A stretch of 64,000 nucleotides of DNA from Thermococcus piezophilus (GCF_001647085.1 NZ_CP015520.1:620001-684000), one strand, 5' to 3'. Shown: positions 28,323 through 37,162, counted from the first letter of the stretch. Notes: generated by a model not told the origin, from the sequence alone. A program made the numbers and translations.

Positions 28323-28353
28323 AAAAAGTGGGAGAATGGGCCTTAAAAAGGTA

Positions 28354-28412
28354 TGCTCAGCGATCACCTTTCCTTCCTCACAACTCGGTTCGCCCATCAA
28401 TCATCATCGCAG
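28354..28412 (-). ncRNA. Box C/D sRNA, second of a tandem pair
   Basis: On the minus strand: C box ATGATGA (28407-28401), C'-like TGTGAGGA (28382-28375) and D box CTGA (28360-28357). D' is degenerate (GAGTTG region). The segment TTGATGGGCGAAC after box C is complementary to GUUCGCCCAUCAA, close to the 23S rRNA A-loop sequence as I recall it, allowing a G-U pair. The guide before D is GGAAAGGTGATCG, target not assigned. Only about 31 bases separate it from the first sRNA, so both may come from one precursor. Confidence 0.72.
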
Positions 28413-28468
28413 CATAACATACGTCCGGAGGGTTTTAAAGATACCCCCTCACCGAAAGCCTTATACGC

Positions 28469-28508
28469 ATTAATGAAATTTAATTAAATGTCATTAAATA
28501 TCATTAAA
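28469..28508. promoter_or_regulatory. Four 10-base repeats, probable RHH operator of the sat operon
   Basis: Four consecutive 10-base units, ATTAATGAAA, TTTAATTAAA, TGTCATTAAA and TATCATTAAA, put an ATTAA core on one face of the helix every turn. They span the expected start of transcription, after TTATAC at 28461-28466, and end 17 bases before the ATG of a ribbon-helix-helix gene. RHH dimers typically bind such arrays cooperatively, so autoregulation is likely. Confidence 0.6.
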
Positions 28509-28525
28509 GACTGGAGGTGTATCGG

Positions 28526-28753
28526 ATGGCTGACGAAAAGAAGTACACAACCGTTTCCATACCAAAACCCCTCTACGACAAGATTAAGAAGAGGATAGAG
28601 GGCACTGGATTCACTTCCGTCTCAGACTACGTTACCTACGTCCTCCGCGAGGTTCTTGCGAGCCTCGAAGAGGAGGAGAAAGAGGAAGTCTTCACCGAAG
28701 AGGAAGAGGAAAAGGTCAAGGAGCGCCTCAGGGCCCTTGGCTACCTCGACTGA
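28526..28753 (+). CDS. Ribbon-helix-helix DNA-binding protein, first gene of the sulfate operon
   Basis: A 75-residue protein. Residues 6-45 (TTVSIPKPLYDKIKKRIEGT, then SVSDYVTYVLRE) match the ribbon-helix-helix fold (CopG/MetJ type); the C-terminal part is a Glu-rich coiled coil. ATG 28526 is chosen because GGAGGTG at 28513-28519 is ideally spaced; the frame also opens at 28517. It begins the operon leading to Sat, DHH, phosphodiesterase and APS kinase and sits next to a repeat array that looks like its own operator. An autorepressor sensing a sulfur metabolite is my inference. Confidence 0.82.
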   Translation: MADEKKYTTVSIPKPLYDKIKKRIEGTGFTSVSDYVTYVLREVLASLEEEEKEEVFTEEEEEKVKERLRALGYLD

Positions 28754-28778
28754 TTCCCCAAATTTTTGAGGTGGTAAC

Positions 28779-29918
28779 ATGGTCTCGAAGCCCCATGGAG
28801 GCAAGTTAGTTAGAAGGCTCGTCGCAGAGAGAACCCGCGAGAGAATTCTGAGCGAGCAGAAGGAGTATCCCTCCGTTAAGATCGACCACGGAAGGGCGAT
28901 AGACCTCGAGAACATCGCCCATGGTGTCTATTCTCCCCTGAAAGGCTTTCTCACAAGTGATGATTTCCAAAGTGTACTCAACCACATGCGTCTGAGCGAT
29001 GATACCCCCTGGACTATTCCGATAGTGATCGACATTGTGGAAAAGACCTTTGATGTGGGAGACGCGGTTCTGCTCTACTACGAGGATATACCCATTGCAA
29101 GGATGCACGTTGAGGAGATATATACCTATGATAAGAAAGAGTTCGCCCAGAAAGTCTTCAAAACCACTGATCCAAATCATCCGGGCGTTGCCAAGGTTTA
29201 TTCCCTAGGTAAATACCTAGTCGGCGGCGAGATTGAGCTCCTCAATGAAGTTCCAAATCCCTTCGCCAAATACACCCTCAGACCCGTCGAGACGAGGATC
29301 CTCTTCAAGGAGCGCGGCTGGAGGACCATCGTTGCCTTCCAGACGAGGAACGCCCCCCACGTCGGGCACGAGTACGTCCAGAAGGCGGCGCTAACCTTTG
29401 TAGACGGCATCTTCATCAACCCCGTCCTCGGTAAAAAGAAGAAGGGCGATTATAAAGATGATGTCATAATCAAGGCCTACGAGACGCTATTTGAGCACTA
29501 CTACCCAAAGAACGCCGCGACCTTAGCGACCGTCCGCTATGAAATGAGGTATGCTGGCCCGAGGGAAGCCATCCACCACGCCATCATGAGGAAGAACTTT
29601 GGAGCAACGCACTTCATCGTGGGAAGAGACCACGCTGGAGTCAGCGACTACTACGGGCCCTACGAGGCCTGGGATATGTTCGAGAACTTCCCTGACCTCG
29701 GCATAACACCGATGTTCATCAGAGAGGCCTTCTACTGCAGGAAGTGCGGCGGCATGGTCAACGCCAAGATATGCCCTCATCCAAAGGAGTTCCACGTCCA
29801 CATAAGCGGCACCAAGCTCAGGAAGATGATAATGGCCGGCGAGCAGCCGCCGGAATACATGATGAGGCCCGAGGTTTACAAAGTCATAAGGAGCTTTGAG
29901 AAGCCCTTCGTGGAGTGA
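28779..29918 (+). CDS. sat: Sulfate adenylyltransferase (ATP sulfurylase)
   Basis: Makes adenosine 5'-phosphosulfate (APS) from ATP and sulfate in the cytosol. 379 residues, the normal length of the monofunctional enzyme. The nucleotide-binding motif is AFQTRNAPHVGHEYVQK (about residues 187-203), followed by FIVGRDHAGVSDYYGPYEA. A zinc-binding Cys/His cluster is visible in CRKCGGMVNAKICPH near the C-terminus. GAGGTGGTAAC precedes the ATG. It lies 25 bases after the RHH gene and 29 bases before the DHH gene in one operon. Confidence 0.95.
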   Translation: MVSKPHGGKLVRRLVAERTRERILSEQKEYPSVKIDHGRAIDLENIAHGVYSPLKGFLTSDDFQSVLNHMRLSDDTPWTIPIVIDIVEKTFDVGDAVLLYYEDIPIARMHVEEIYTYDKKEFAQKVFKTTDPNHPGVAKVYSLGKYLVGGEIELLNEVPNPFAKYTLRPVETRILFKERGWRTIVAFQTRNAPHVGHEYVQKAALTFVDGIFINPVLGKKKKGDYKDDVIIKAYETLFEHYYPKNAATLATVRYEMRYAGPREAIHHAIMRKNFGATHFIVGRDHAGVSDYYGPYEAWDMFENFPDLGITPMFIREAFYCRKCGGMVNAKICPHPKEFHVHISGTKLRKMIMAGEQPPEYMMRPEVYKVIRSFEKPFVE

Positions 29919-29947
29919 GCCCCTTTTATTTTTGCGGGGTGAGTTAG

Positions 29948-30883
29948 GTGCATCTAATAGTTCATCACTGGGACACGGACGGAATAACTTCAGCGGCTTT
30001 GCTCGTCAGAGCACTCTGTTTAGAAGACTTCACAAATATGACAGCACAAATAGGCGAGTTCCGCTTCGATGAGAGGATCCGGAAAGCAATAGAAGGGGCT
30101 GAAAAGCTCTACGTGATGGACTTCAACGTTCCGGGTGAGGTGGAGAATGTAGATATCGAAACACTCTTCATAGACCATCACACGCAGCCGAGGATAAGGA
30201 ACCCAAAGGTCAAACAGATTAACCCCTCACTCGACGGTGAATATTATCCATCGGCCTCGCTGGTAGTTTCCGAGTACTTCGGCCTCTGGAACGCCTGGAG
30301 CGCCCTTGGCGTAGTCGGCGACATCGGGGAGAGGGCTTTTGAGGTTCCTCGCGTTAATGAGCTCCTCGATAGGGAAGGCCTATCAAGGGAGGAGGCTTTA
30401 AGGCTCGTCGAGCTGATGGACTCGAACTACATAGCCGTGGACAGAGAAGCCGTTGAAGATGCCGTTGCAGTTCTGCTCAGTCAAGAAACTAAAGAGCTCC
30501 TTGAATATGAGCCGTGGGTGAAGCGAGCAGATGAGATAAGACGCATAATAGAGGAAGCCCTCTCAAGCGTGGCTGAGAGGAATGGCTTCGCGATAGTCGA
30601 GTTCGAGAGTCCGTTCAACATAATCTCCAAGGTTGCAAGGAGGCTCGTCTGGGAAATGGGCTTTAGAGGTGCCGTCGTTGTCAATAAAAACTTCCACGGA
30701 AAGGCTCAGCTCTACTTCAGGGTCTCGAAGGAGGAAGCCGAAAGGATAAACATGGCAGAGGTCATTGAGAGGCTCCGCATCCTCGGAACAAACACAGGCG
30801 GCAAGAGGGAAGTTTTGGGATGCGTCTGTAATAGGAAGAAGGTTGAGGAGGCATTCAAGATTGTTGAGAAATACCTGGGGTGA
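29948..30883 (+). CDS. DHH-family phosphoesterase, candidate pAp phosphatase
   Basis: A 311-residue DHH/DHHA1 protein. The N-terminal domain has HHWDTDGITSAALL (metal ligands DxD) and LFIDHHTQPR (the DHH motif, about residues 75-84). The C-terminal DHHA1 domain ends in TNTGGKREVLGCVC, where the usual GGH is GGK, so substrate recognition may differ. The start is GTG 29948, preceded by GGGGTGAGTTAG. NrnA-type members hydrolyse short oligoribonucleotides and pAp, the by-product of PAPS use; its place between sat and APS kinase makes pAp recycling the favoured role. That assignment is contextual. Confidence 0.82.
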   Translation: MHLIVHHWDTDGITSAALLVRALCLEDFTNMTAQIGEFRFDERIRKAIEGAEKLYVMDFNVPGEVENVDIETLFIDHHTQPRIRNPKVKQINPSLDGEYYPSASLVVSEYFGLWNAWSALGVVGDIGERAFEVPRVNELLDREGLSREEALRLVELMDSNYIAVDREAVEDAVAVLLSQETKELLEYEPWVKRADEIRRIIEEALSSVAERNGFAIVEFESPFNIISKVARRLVWEMGFRGAVVVNKNFHGKAQLYFRVSKEEAERINMAEVIERLRILGTNTGGKREVLGCVCNRKKVEEAFKIVEKYLG

Positions 30884-30887
30884 TGTT

Positions 30888-32309
30888 ATGAGCTTTGATG
30901 AGAAGGTTAAGAGAGGGTTGGAGAACGTTAAGAAGGTCTTTGTCATTGGCCTCGACTCCGCTCCACCCGAGCTTTTGTTCAGTCGCTTTTTGGATGACCA
31001 GCCAAACATAAAGTGGCTCGTAGAGCGCTCCATTTATGGTCCAATGCAGAGCACCATTCCAGCCATTACCATTCCAGCCTGGATGGTGATGGCGACTGGA
31101 AAAACGCCAGGAGAGCTGGGTCTGTACGGCTTCAGGCACAGGAAGAAGGGCACCTACAATGACATCTGGATTGCTCACAGCCTTATGGTAAAAGAGAAGG
31201 CTGTGTGGCATCACATAGCCGAGAAGGGCAAGAAGTCGGTTCTCGTTGGAATTCCACCGAGCTACCCGCCAAAGCCGATAAACGGCTGGCTCGTGTCGTG
31301 TTTCATAACCCCCGACGCGAGCGTAGACTACACCTATCCAAAGGAGCTCAAGGGCGAGATTGAGAGTCTCGTCGGTGAATACATCTTCGACGTTGTCTTC
31401 AGAAAGGAGAACCGCGACGAAGTCAAAGAGCAACTCTGGGAGATGACAGAGAAGAGGTTCGAAGTGATAAGGTACCTAATCGAGGAGAAGAATTGGGACT
31501 ACTTCCAGTTCGTGGAGATAGGCCTCGACAGGGTTCACCATGCATTCTGGAAGTACTTCGACGAGAATCACCACCTTTATCCTGGCGACGACAACCCCTA
31601 CCGGAACGTCATCCCCGATTACTATAAGCTCCTAGATAAAGAGATAGGCAAGACCCTGAAGCTCCTCGACCTCGACGAGACGGCTGTGCTCATAGTTTCA
31701 GACCACGGAATAAAGGCCATGAAGGGAGCTTTCGCCATAAACCAGTGGCTCATCGAGGAGGGCCTTCTCAAGATCAAGAACCCTGAGATACTGAAAGAAG
31801 GCAGACAGGTTAGATTCAACGAGCTCAAGGTTGACTGGAGCAAAACTACGGCCTGGGCCTGGGGCGGCTACTACTCGAGGATCTTTCTCAACGTGAAGGG
31901 AAGGGAGCCCCAGGGAATAATCCCGCCCGAAAAGTTCCACCAGGTTAGAGACGATGTCGCGGAGCTTATAAAGAACATACGCGGCCCGAACGGCGAGAAG
32001 TGGAACACCAAGGTGTTCTATCCAGAGGACATCTATCCCACCGCCAAGGGAGACAAGCCGGACATGATGGTTTATCTGGATGACTTGAACTGGAGAGCAG
32101 CGGGAACCCTTGGATACAAGACACCATACCTCCTCGAGAACGACTTGGGCCCAGACGATGCAGTTCACGCAGAATACGGCGTGTTCTCGCTGTATCTCCC
32201 AGGCATGGACGAGTCGAAACAGACCCAGCTCACAATCTACGACTTTGCCCCAACCGTGCTCAGGCTCTTCGGGATGATAAAGTTGCTCAACGGAAAGAGC
32301 ATCGTTTGA
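30888..32309 (+). CDS. Alkaline phosphatase-superfamily phosphodiesterase/nucleotide pyrophosphatase
   Basis: A 473-residue metal-dependent hydrolase. FVIGLDSAPPELLF gives the first metal-binding Asp (about residues 18-31), TIPAITIPAWMVMATG holds the Thr nucleophile region, and LIVSDHGIKAMKG is the typical later metal site. A His near ENDLGPDDAVHAEYG could be the last ligand. ATG 30888 follows GGGGTGATGTT. It is embedded in the PAPS operon, so the substrate could be a nucleotide, a sulfate ester or a phosphodiester on a glycan; the sequence does not decide. Confidence 0.87.
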   Translation: MSFDEKVKRGLENVKKVFVIGLDSAPPELLFSRFLDDQPNIKWLVERSIYGPMQSTIPAITIPAWMVMATGKTPGELGLYGFRHRKKGTYNDIWIAHSLMVKEKAVWHHIAEKGKKSVLVGIPPSYPPKPINGWLVSCFITPDASVDYTYPKELKGEIESLVGEYIFDVVFRKENRDEVKEQLWEMTEKRFEVIRYLIEEKNWDYFQFVEIGLDRVHHAFWKYFDENHHLYPGDDNPYRNVIPDYYKLLDKEIGKTLKLLDLDETAVLIVSDHGIKAMKGAFAINQWLIEEGLLKIKNPEILKEGRQVRFNELKVDWSKTTAWAWGGYYSRIFLNVKGREPQGIIPPEKFHQVRDDVAELIKNIRGPNGEKWNTKVFYPEDIYPTAKGDKPDMMVYLDDLNWRAAGTLGYKTPYLLENDLGPDDAVHAEYGVFSLYLPGMDESKQTQLTIYDFAPTVLRLFGMIKLLNGKSIV

Positions 32310-32321
32310 CGGGTGGTGAGC

Positions 32322-32864
32322 ATGGAGCAGAGAAACCTTGAGAAGGGCTTTACGGTGTGGCTTACAGGGCCGAGCGGTGCCGGAAAGACTACTCTAGCTG
32401 TCAAACTTGCCAAGAAACTCAGAGAAATGGGCTACCGCGTGGAGATACTCGACGGCGATACGATAAGGAAGACGCTCTATCCTGAGCTCGGCTTTTCTAA
32501 GGAAGCGAGGGAAATGCATAACAGAATCGTCATCCATATGGCCAAACTCCTCAGCAAGAACGGGGTTATAGCCATAGTCTCGCTGATTTCCCCCTACAGG
32601 GCAGTCAGGGAGTACGCTAGGAAAGAAATAGGGGACTTCATCGAGGTCTACGTCTACGCCCCCCTCGAAGTGAGGATTCAGCGCGACCCGAAGGGGCTCT
32701 ACAAGAAGGCCATGCGCGGAGAGATAAAGGGCCTCACCGGCTACGATGGCGTTTACGAAGAGCCAGAAAATCCGGAGGTTAAAGTGGACAGCTCGAAGAT
32801 GACGCCTGAGGAAGAAGCTGAACTCGTCATTCAGAAAGCCAAGGAGCTTGGGTACCTACCGTAA
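32322..32864 (+). CDS. cysC: Adenylyl-sulfate kinase
   Basis: Phosphorylates APS to PAPS. 180 residues, normal length. Walker A motif GPSGAGKTTLA (about residues 16-26), EILDGDTIRKTLYPELGFS, and the APS-kinase lid KGLYKKAMRGEIKGLTGYDG are all present. ATG 32322 follows GGGTGGTGAGC. It completes PAPS synthesis with Sat, encoded in the same operon. Confidence 0.95.
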   Translation: MEQRNLEKGFTVWLTGPSGAGKTTLAVKLAKKLREMGYRVEILDGDTIRKTLYPELGFSKEAREMHNRIVIHMAKLLSKNGVIAIVSLISPYRAVREYARKEIGDFIEVYVYAPLEVRIQRDPKGLYKKAMRGEIKGLTGYDGVYEEPENPEVKVDSSKMTPEEEAELVIQKAKELGYLP

Positions 32865-32885
32865 CGATAACGGAGGAGGTGGTCA

Positions 32886-33347
32886 ATGGAAGAAGCATTG
32901 GTTTTTATCAGTCTTGGCTTCTTCGTGGGGTTCCTCGTCGGTCTTACCGGTGTGGGTGGAGGAGCCCTAATGACCCCCTCCCTTATCTTCCTCGGCGTCG
33001 AGCCACTGATAGCGGTCGGAACCGATCTGCTCTACGCCACTATAACGAGGGTTTTTGGGGTGTTCTTCCACCGCAGGAAGGGTAGAATACGCTATGACCT
33101 CGCCCTCAGGCTCTTTGCAGGCAGCCTGCCGGCGATAGTCCTCGGTGGACTGATCCTAAGGGAAATAAACAGGGAGGTACTCAACGACTACCTGACCCTC
33201 CTCCTCGGGCTCATTCTGGTGCTCAGTGCAGCCCTTGGCCTCCTGAAGGGGGAGTTCCATGTCCCAATAAAACCGCGGATGGCCTACGTGTACCTCCTCG
33301 GCTTCGAGCCAGATGATGAGCTTACTATCTTCATTATTTCTTTTTAG
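32886..33347 (+). pseudogene. TauE/SafE-family permease, C-terminally truncated
   Basis: An anion exporter or permease of the TauE/SafE (DUF81) type, often found with sulfur metabolism genes. It starts MEEALVFISLGFFVGFLVGL, with GLTGVGGGALMTPSLIFLG, GTDLLYATITRVFG and four visible membrane segments. Homology ends at about residue 138 (MAYVYLLGF, near 33302), where EPDDELTIFIISF and a stop follow; the family is usually about 250 residues. The break coincides with the start of an AT-rich island, so the gene was probably cut by recombination. A shortened but functional half-size protein is a less likely reading. Confidence 0.78.
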
Positions 33348-34182
33348 CAATTACAAATATTAAAGACGAATTTTCAGGCTTTTGATTTAGCTTATATGTG
33401 TCTAATTTTTTCAACAAATAACTGCTGTAATTAGTTTGTTTTAGTATTGAGAGGTAAAACTCACTGGGCTCAAATATTGTGCGTAATAATTTTCTTAAAA
33501 ATTTCTTATATCTGGGCATCGACACTTTCTTGTTCTTCTGTCTCGCAACAAGACCAAGGTTCCAAAATAGAGAAATCATCAATTTGGGATGTAAATCGGA
33601 ACCATACACCTCAAGAATATTAAAATACTCTCTGAGAGCATCAAGAAATTTATCTAATGTAACCTCGTTAATATGGTCTTTAGTGAAGGCAAATACATCG
33701 TACACAACCTGATTTGGTGTGGATATAAAAAGAAATCCTGAATCCTTAAGAAGGAGGTTGAGATTTTTAAGCAGCATTCTGGACTTATTTGGGAGTATAT
33801 GTTCAAAAACTTCAAAACATGTTATTGCGTCAAATTTCCCGTATTTTTTGATAAATTGCAAAACTTGTTTCGTGTCTACCATATCCACAACCTCAAAGCT
33901 TGTATTTTCTGATTTTAAGACATCCGTAGCCACAGAAACTGCTGTTTTACTGATATCTACACCAGTGAGGATACAGCTCGGACATAATTTAGACATGGTG
34001 TAGACACCATATCCATAAGAACTTCCAACATCCAATACTCTAACTTTAGTTCTATCTAAAGAAAAAGAGTTGAGATACTCAGCTGCTACTGAGTAAAACA
34101 CAATACTAGGCAATATATATTCAATAGTCGTATATTTTCCAAATTTCTGTTCTAGTTCTTGGAGCAGAACTTGTAGATTCAT
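33334..34182 (-). CDS. SAM-dependent methyltransferase
   Basis: A 282-residue class I methyltransferase. Motif I is VRVLDVGSSYGYGVYTM (about residues 48-64); ILTGVDISKTAVSVA is motif post-I, and FDAITCFEVFEHI is motif II. The gene is AT-rich, unlike its neighbours outside the island. Its ATG overlaps the stop of the upstream glycosyltransferase (ATGA), so the two are coupled. O-methylation of a sugar in a surface glycan is the likely role by context. Its 3' end overlaps the convergent truncated permease by 14 bases. Confidence 0.8.
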   Translation of the reverse strand: MNLQVLLQELEQKFGKYTTIEYILPSIVFYSVAAEYLNSFSLDRTKVRVLDVGSSYGYGVYTMSKLCPSCILTGVDISKTAVSVATDVLKSENTSFEVVDMVDTKQVLQFIKKYGKFDAITCFEVFEHILPNKSRMLLKNLNLLLKDSGFLFISTPNQVVYDVFAFTKDHINEVTLDKFLDALREYFNILEVYGSDLHPKLMISLFWNLGLVARQKNKKVSMPRYKKFLRKLLRTIFEPSEFYLSILKQTNYSSYLLKKLDTYKLNQKPENSSLIFVIAKKK

Positions 34183-35330
34183 CTTGAATCACCATTAATG
34201 TTATTGGCTCTAGTGTTTAATAAATCATAGATTTTTAGGAGCTTTTGTTCCTCTAACTCCCAATTATACTTTCTTCCAATTGAATAAGCTCTTTTTCCAA
34301 ATTTTACTATATACTTCGGATTCTCAATGAGGTACTCTAAAGCCCTTTTTATCTCTTCTTCAGCACATGTAACAACAATTCCAATTTTGTACTCTTCAAC
34401 AAATCTCCCACTATCTGTGTTCTTTCCAGCGATAGATGCTCTTCCAGTTGTTATTGCTTCAAACAGTTTATTGGGCATACCTATCTGGTATAATGGGGAT
34501 TTGGGATTAAACACGTAATAAACCACGCTGGAATTTAGGGTTAAAGAAATGACTTGGGACTTTGGGACATACCCGATATACTTTACTCCACATTCCTTAG
34601 TCCGCTCAAAGAGTACTTTGTAATCTGCATATTCAGGCCCTGCAATAATCGCAACTACAGGATATTTAATTTTACATAAGGATCTCGCCAGTTCTTTTAT
34701 ACATCTGAAATTATTAAAACCTCCAATATATACAATAACTAGGGGAAAGATTTTAGGACGTTTCCACGAACTCACTGGATGTTTGGCATTCATAATGATT
34801 TTAACATCATCTACATATCTGAGAAAGTATTTTTTATAACCTCTACCTACGGTTATAAGAACATCTACACTTTTTAACATGCTTCTTTCTCTCCACAACA
34901 CTTCTCCTATAAATTCTGGAAATTTGTTGGTGAAAACCATGTAATTCCACACCTCATGGGAATCATAAATTAAAATCCCTTTGATTTTCTGTTTCAGTTT
35001 AACACCTATTAGGAGATCGGGGCAGTCATGGACATGGATAATTTTAAATTTCCAGTTTTTGTATATATCAAGCGCCTTTTTATATGCCAATGTCTGCCAT
35101 ATTGGTAACTTCAGTATTTCAAAAGGCAGAATTTTATCCAAAAGATAGGGTATTCTAATTCGAATTACCTCAACCCCATTGATAATATCATGAGAGGAAT
35201 ACTGCCTTTTCCTATCCCATGCTATGACCCTAACTTTGTAACCATGCCTGACTAAACTCTCGGCTTCGGCGGTAACTCTGGGATCATTGATATATCCATT
35301 GTTAAGTATCATAAGTACTCTTCGTTCCAT
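34179..35330 (-). CDS. Family 4 glycosyltransferase
   Basis: A 383-residue GT-B fold retaining glycosyltransferase. The N-terminal domain has NNGYINDPRVTAEAESLVRHGY (shared with the GT4 at 37.5 kb) and IIHVHDCPDLL; the C-terminal domain has the nucleotide-sugar region MPNKLFEAITTGRASIAG. The ATG overlaps the AsnB stop by one base (TGATG), and the stop overlaps the methyltransferase ATG. Sugar donor and acceptor are unknown. AT-rich island gene. Confidence 0.85.
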   Translation of the reverse strand: MERRVLMILNNGYINDPRVTAEAESLVRHGYKVRVIAWDRKRQYSSHDIINGVEVIRIRIPYLLDKILPFEILKLPIWQTLAYKKALDIYKNWKFKIIHVHDCPDLLIGVKLKQKIKGILIYDSHEVWNYMVFTNKFPEFIGEVLWRERSMLKSVDVLITVGRGYKKYFLRYVDDVKIIMNAKHPVSSWKRPKIFPLVIVYIGGFNNFRCIKELARSLCKIKYPVVAIIAGPEYADYKVLFERTKECGVKYIGYVPKSQVISLTLNSSVVYYVFNPKSPLYQIGMPNKLFEAITTGRASIAGKNTDSGRFVEEYKIGIVVTCAEEEIKRALEYLIENPKYIVKFGKRAYSIGRKYNWELEEQKLLKIYDLLNTRANNINGDSR

Positions 35331-37162
35331 CAAACCACCCCCTGAGCCAAAGTTCTAAAGATTATAACTTTCCACAGTTCTTGAGAATGATCTTCCTTTC
35401 CCCTATAATGTTCCTCCAGCATTTTCTTTATTACATCGGCTTTCCAATATTTTCGCTTTTTAAATCTATCAGATTCAATTATAGATTTGGCAAATCTATA
35501 ACCCCGTTCTGTTCGGAGTAAGCCCTTGTCAGGAGTAGCAAATCCTATCTTACTGATCCTATTTCTTATATCTTCCGGTAGTATATCTTTTAAGGCCTCT
35601 CTGAGGACTCTCTTAGTAATTCCTTTTTTTAGTATTTCCTGAGACGGAAGGGAAAGAACGTATTCAACTAACTCATAATCGCAGAAGGGGACTCTACTCT
35701 CTATACTCCATCTCATAGAGTTCTTATCCTCAAATCTTAGAAGGTGGGGAAGGGAATAGTATGTCTCCGCAAGTATTAACGCCTCTCTTAGAGTTTTAAT
35801 GCTCCACACAAGATCTTTAGAGTTTCTGTGTTTATACCTTTCAACAAAACTCTCAGAAATATATTTAAATCTCCTTTTCCACAGTAGATGTTTAATAAAT
35901 TTAGGAAAAAGATGGAAAATCATGCTTATAAGGGGACTAGTTGATTTATGAACAGTGTAATATGCAATTATTTCTCTGAATAACTCTCTCCACTGGAGTT
36001 TCCTGAATAGTTCTGCAAAATAATAACCAAAGAAATAATGATAACCAGCGAGTATTTCATCACTCCCCTGACCATCAAGGAGAACCTTTATACCTTTTTC
36101 ATGTGCAAGTTTCATTACCATATATTGTCCATAAATGCTGAGGGTAGGGAAGGGTTCTTCCTGAATGTATATTAGGTCATCAATATCCCTAATGATATCA
36201 TCTACTGTAAAAGTTGTAGTGAATCTTTTAACCGAGCACTTTTGAACGACACTACTTTGGTATTTGCTCTCATCGAATTTTGATCGAGGAAAAACCAGGG
36301 AAAAAGTCATTATTTCAGATTCTGGATTTAAATGTCTCATAGCACATACTATACTCGAACTATCGAGCCCTCCACTGAGGCAAGACCCAACTGGGACATC
36401 GGCTATAAGTCTTCGTTTTACAGCCTTAAAGAATATTTCTCTAAACCTCTCTGGAATATTGTCTTTGATAACTTTACTCGTGGAAATTCTCGTCTTCAGG
36501 TCGTAATAGCGCCATATCCTCAGGTTCCTCGATTCTAAATCAAATACGCAATTATGACCTGGCATCAACTTTTTTATACCATCAAAAAAAGTATCCTCCG
36601 TATGGTCAAGCAGATTGTAGTATAGAAAATCAAAAACAATCGCATCGTTTGGTTTCCTTTCAATGTTGTGGGTCAATATGGCTTTAATTTCAGAGCTGAA
36701 GATTATATTCTGACCATTATAATAGTAATATAATGGTTTTATTCCAAACCTGTCCCTGCTTAAGAACAGTATGTTCCTACTTTTATCGTAGATTGCAAAG
36801 GCCCACATACCGTTAAATTTTTTAACACAGTCAAAACCCCATTCCAGATAAGCGGCGAGAATAACTTCTGTATCAGTATTTGAATTGAAGGTGTAACCTT
36901 TTTTCTTCAGTTCCTTACGAAGCTCCATGAAATTATAGATCTCACCATTGTAAACGATCCACACTTCTTTCCCATCTTTTTCATATCTCATAGGCTGATG
37001 GCCTCTTGGTGAGAGATCAATAATGGCGAGCCTAACATGACCAAGGCTAACATTATCATCCACATAAACACCCTCATCATCAGGTCCACGATGACGAATT
37101 GAGGCATTCATCTTATTAATAAGAGACTCATCACTCCAAGAAAATCCGTTAATTCCACACAT
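35330..37162 (-). CDS. Asparagine synthase-like glutamine amidotransferase in a glycan cluster
   Basis: A 610-residue protein of the AsnB family. It starts MCGINGFSW, so Cys2 is available as the glutaminase nucleophile after Met removal, and the synthetase domain has the PP-loop SGGLDSSSIVCAM (about residue 265). ATG 37162 is chosen over the TTG at 37165 because Cys must be residue 2; GGAGGTGGATTG precedes it. The gene lies between glycosyltransferases. AsnB-like proteins in polysaccharide clusters, for example WbpS in Pseudomonas O-antigen loci, amidate the carboxyl group of uronic acids, and that role is inferred here, since the cluster makes an amino-uronic acid. Confidence 0.88.
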   Translation of the reverse strand: MCGINGFSWSDESLINKMNASIRHRGPDDEGVYVDDNVSLGHVRLAIIDLSPRGHQPMRYEKDGKEVWIVYNGEIYNFMELRKELKKKGYTFNSNTDTEVILAAYLEWGFDCVKKFNGMWAFAIYDKSRNILFLSRDRFGIKPLYYYYNGQNIIFSSEIKAILTHNIERKPNDAIVFDFLYYNLLDHTEDTFFDGIKKLMPGHNCVFDLESRNLRIWRYYDLKTRISTSKVIKDNIPERFREIFFKAVKRRLIADVPVGSCLSGGLDSSSIVCAMRHLNPESEIMTFSLVFPRSKFDESKYQSSVVQKCSVKRFTTTFTVDDIIRDIDDLIYIQEEPFPTLSIYGQYMVMKLAHEKGIKVLLDGQGSDEILAGYHYFFGYYFAELFRKLQWRELFREIIAYYTVHKSTSPLISMIFHLFPKFIKHLLWKRRFKYISESFVERYKHRNSKDLVWSIKTLREALILAETYYSLPHLLRFEDKNSMRWSIESRVPFCDYELVEYVLSLPSQEILKKGITKRVLREALKDILPEDIRNRISKIGFATPDKGLLRTERGYRFAKSIIESDRFKKRKYWKADVIKKMLEEHYRGKEDHSQELWKVIIFRTLAQGVV

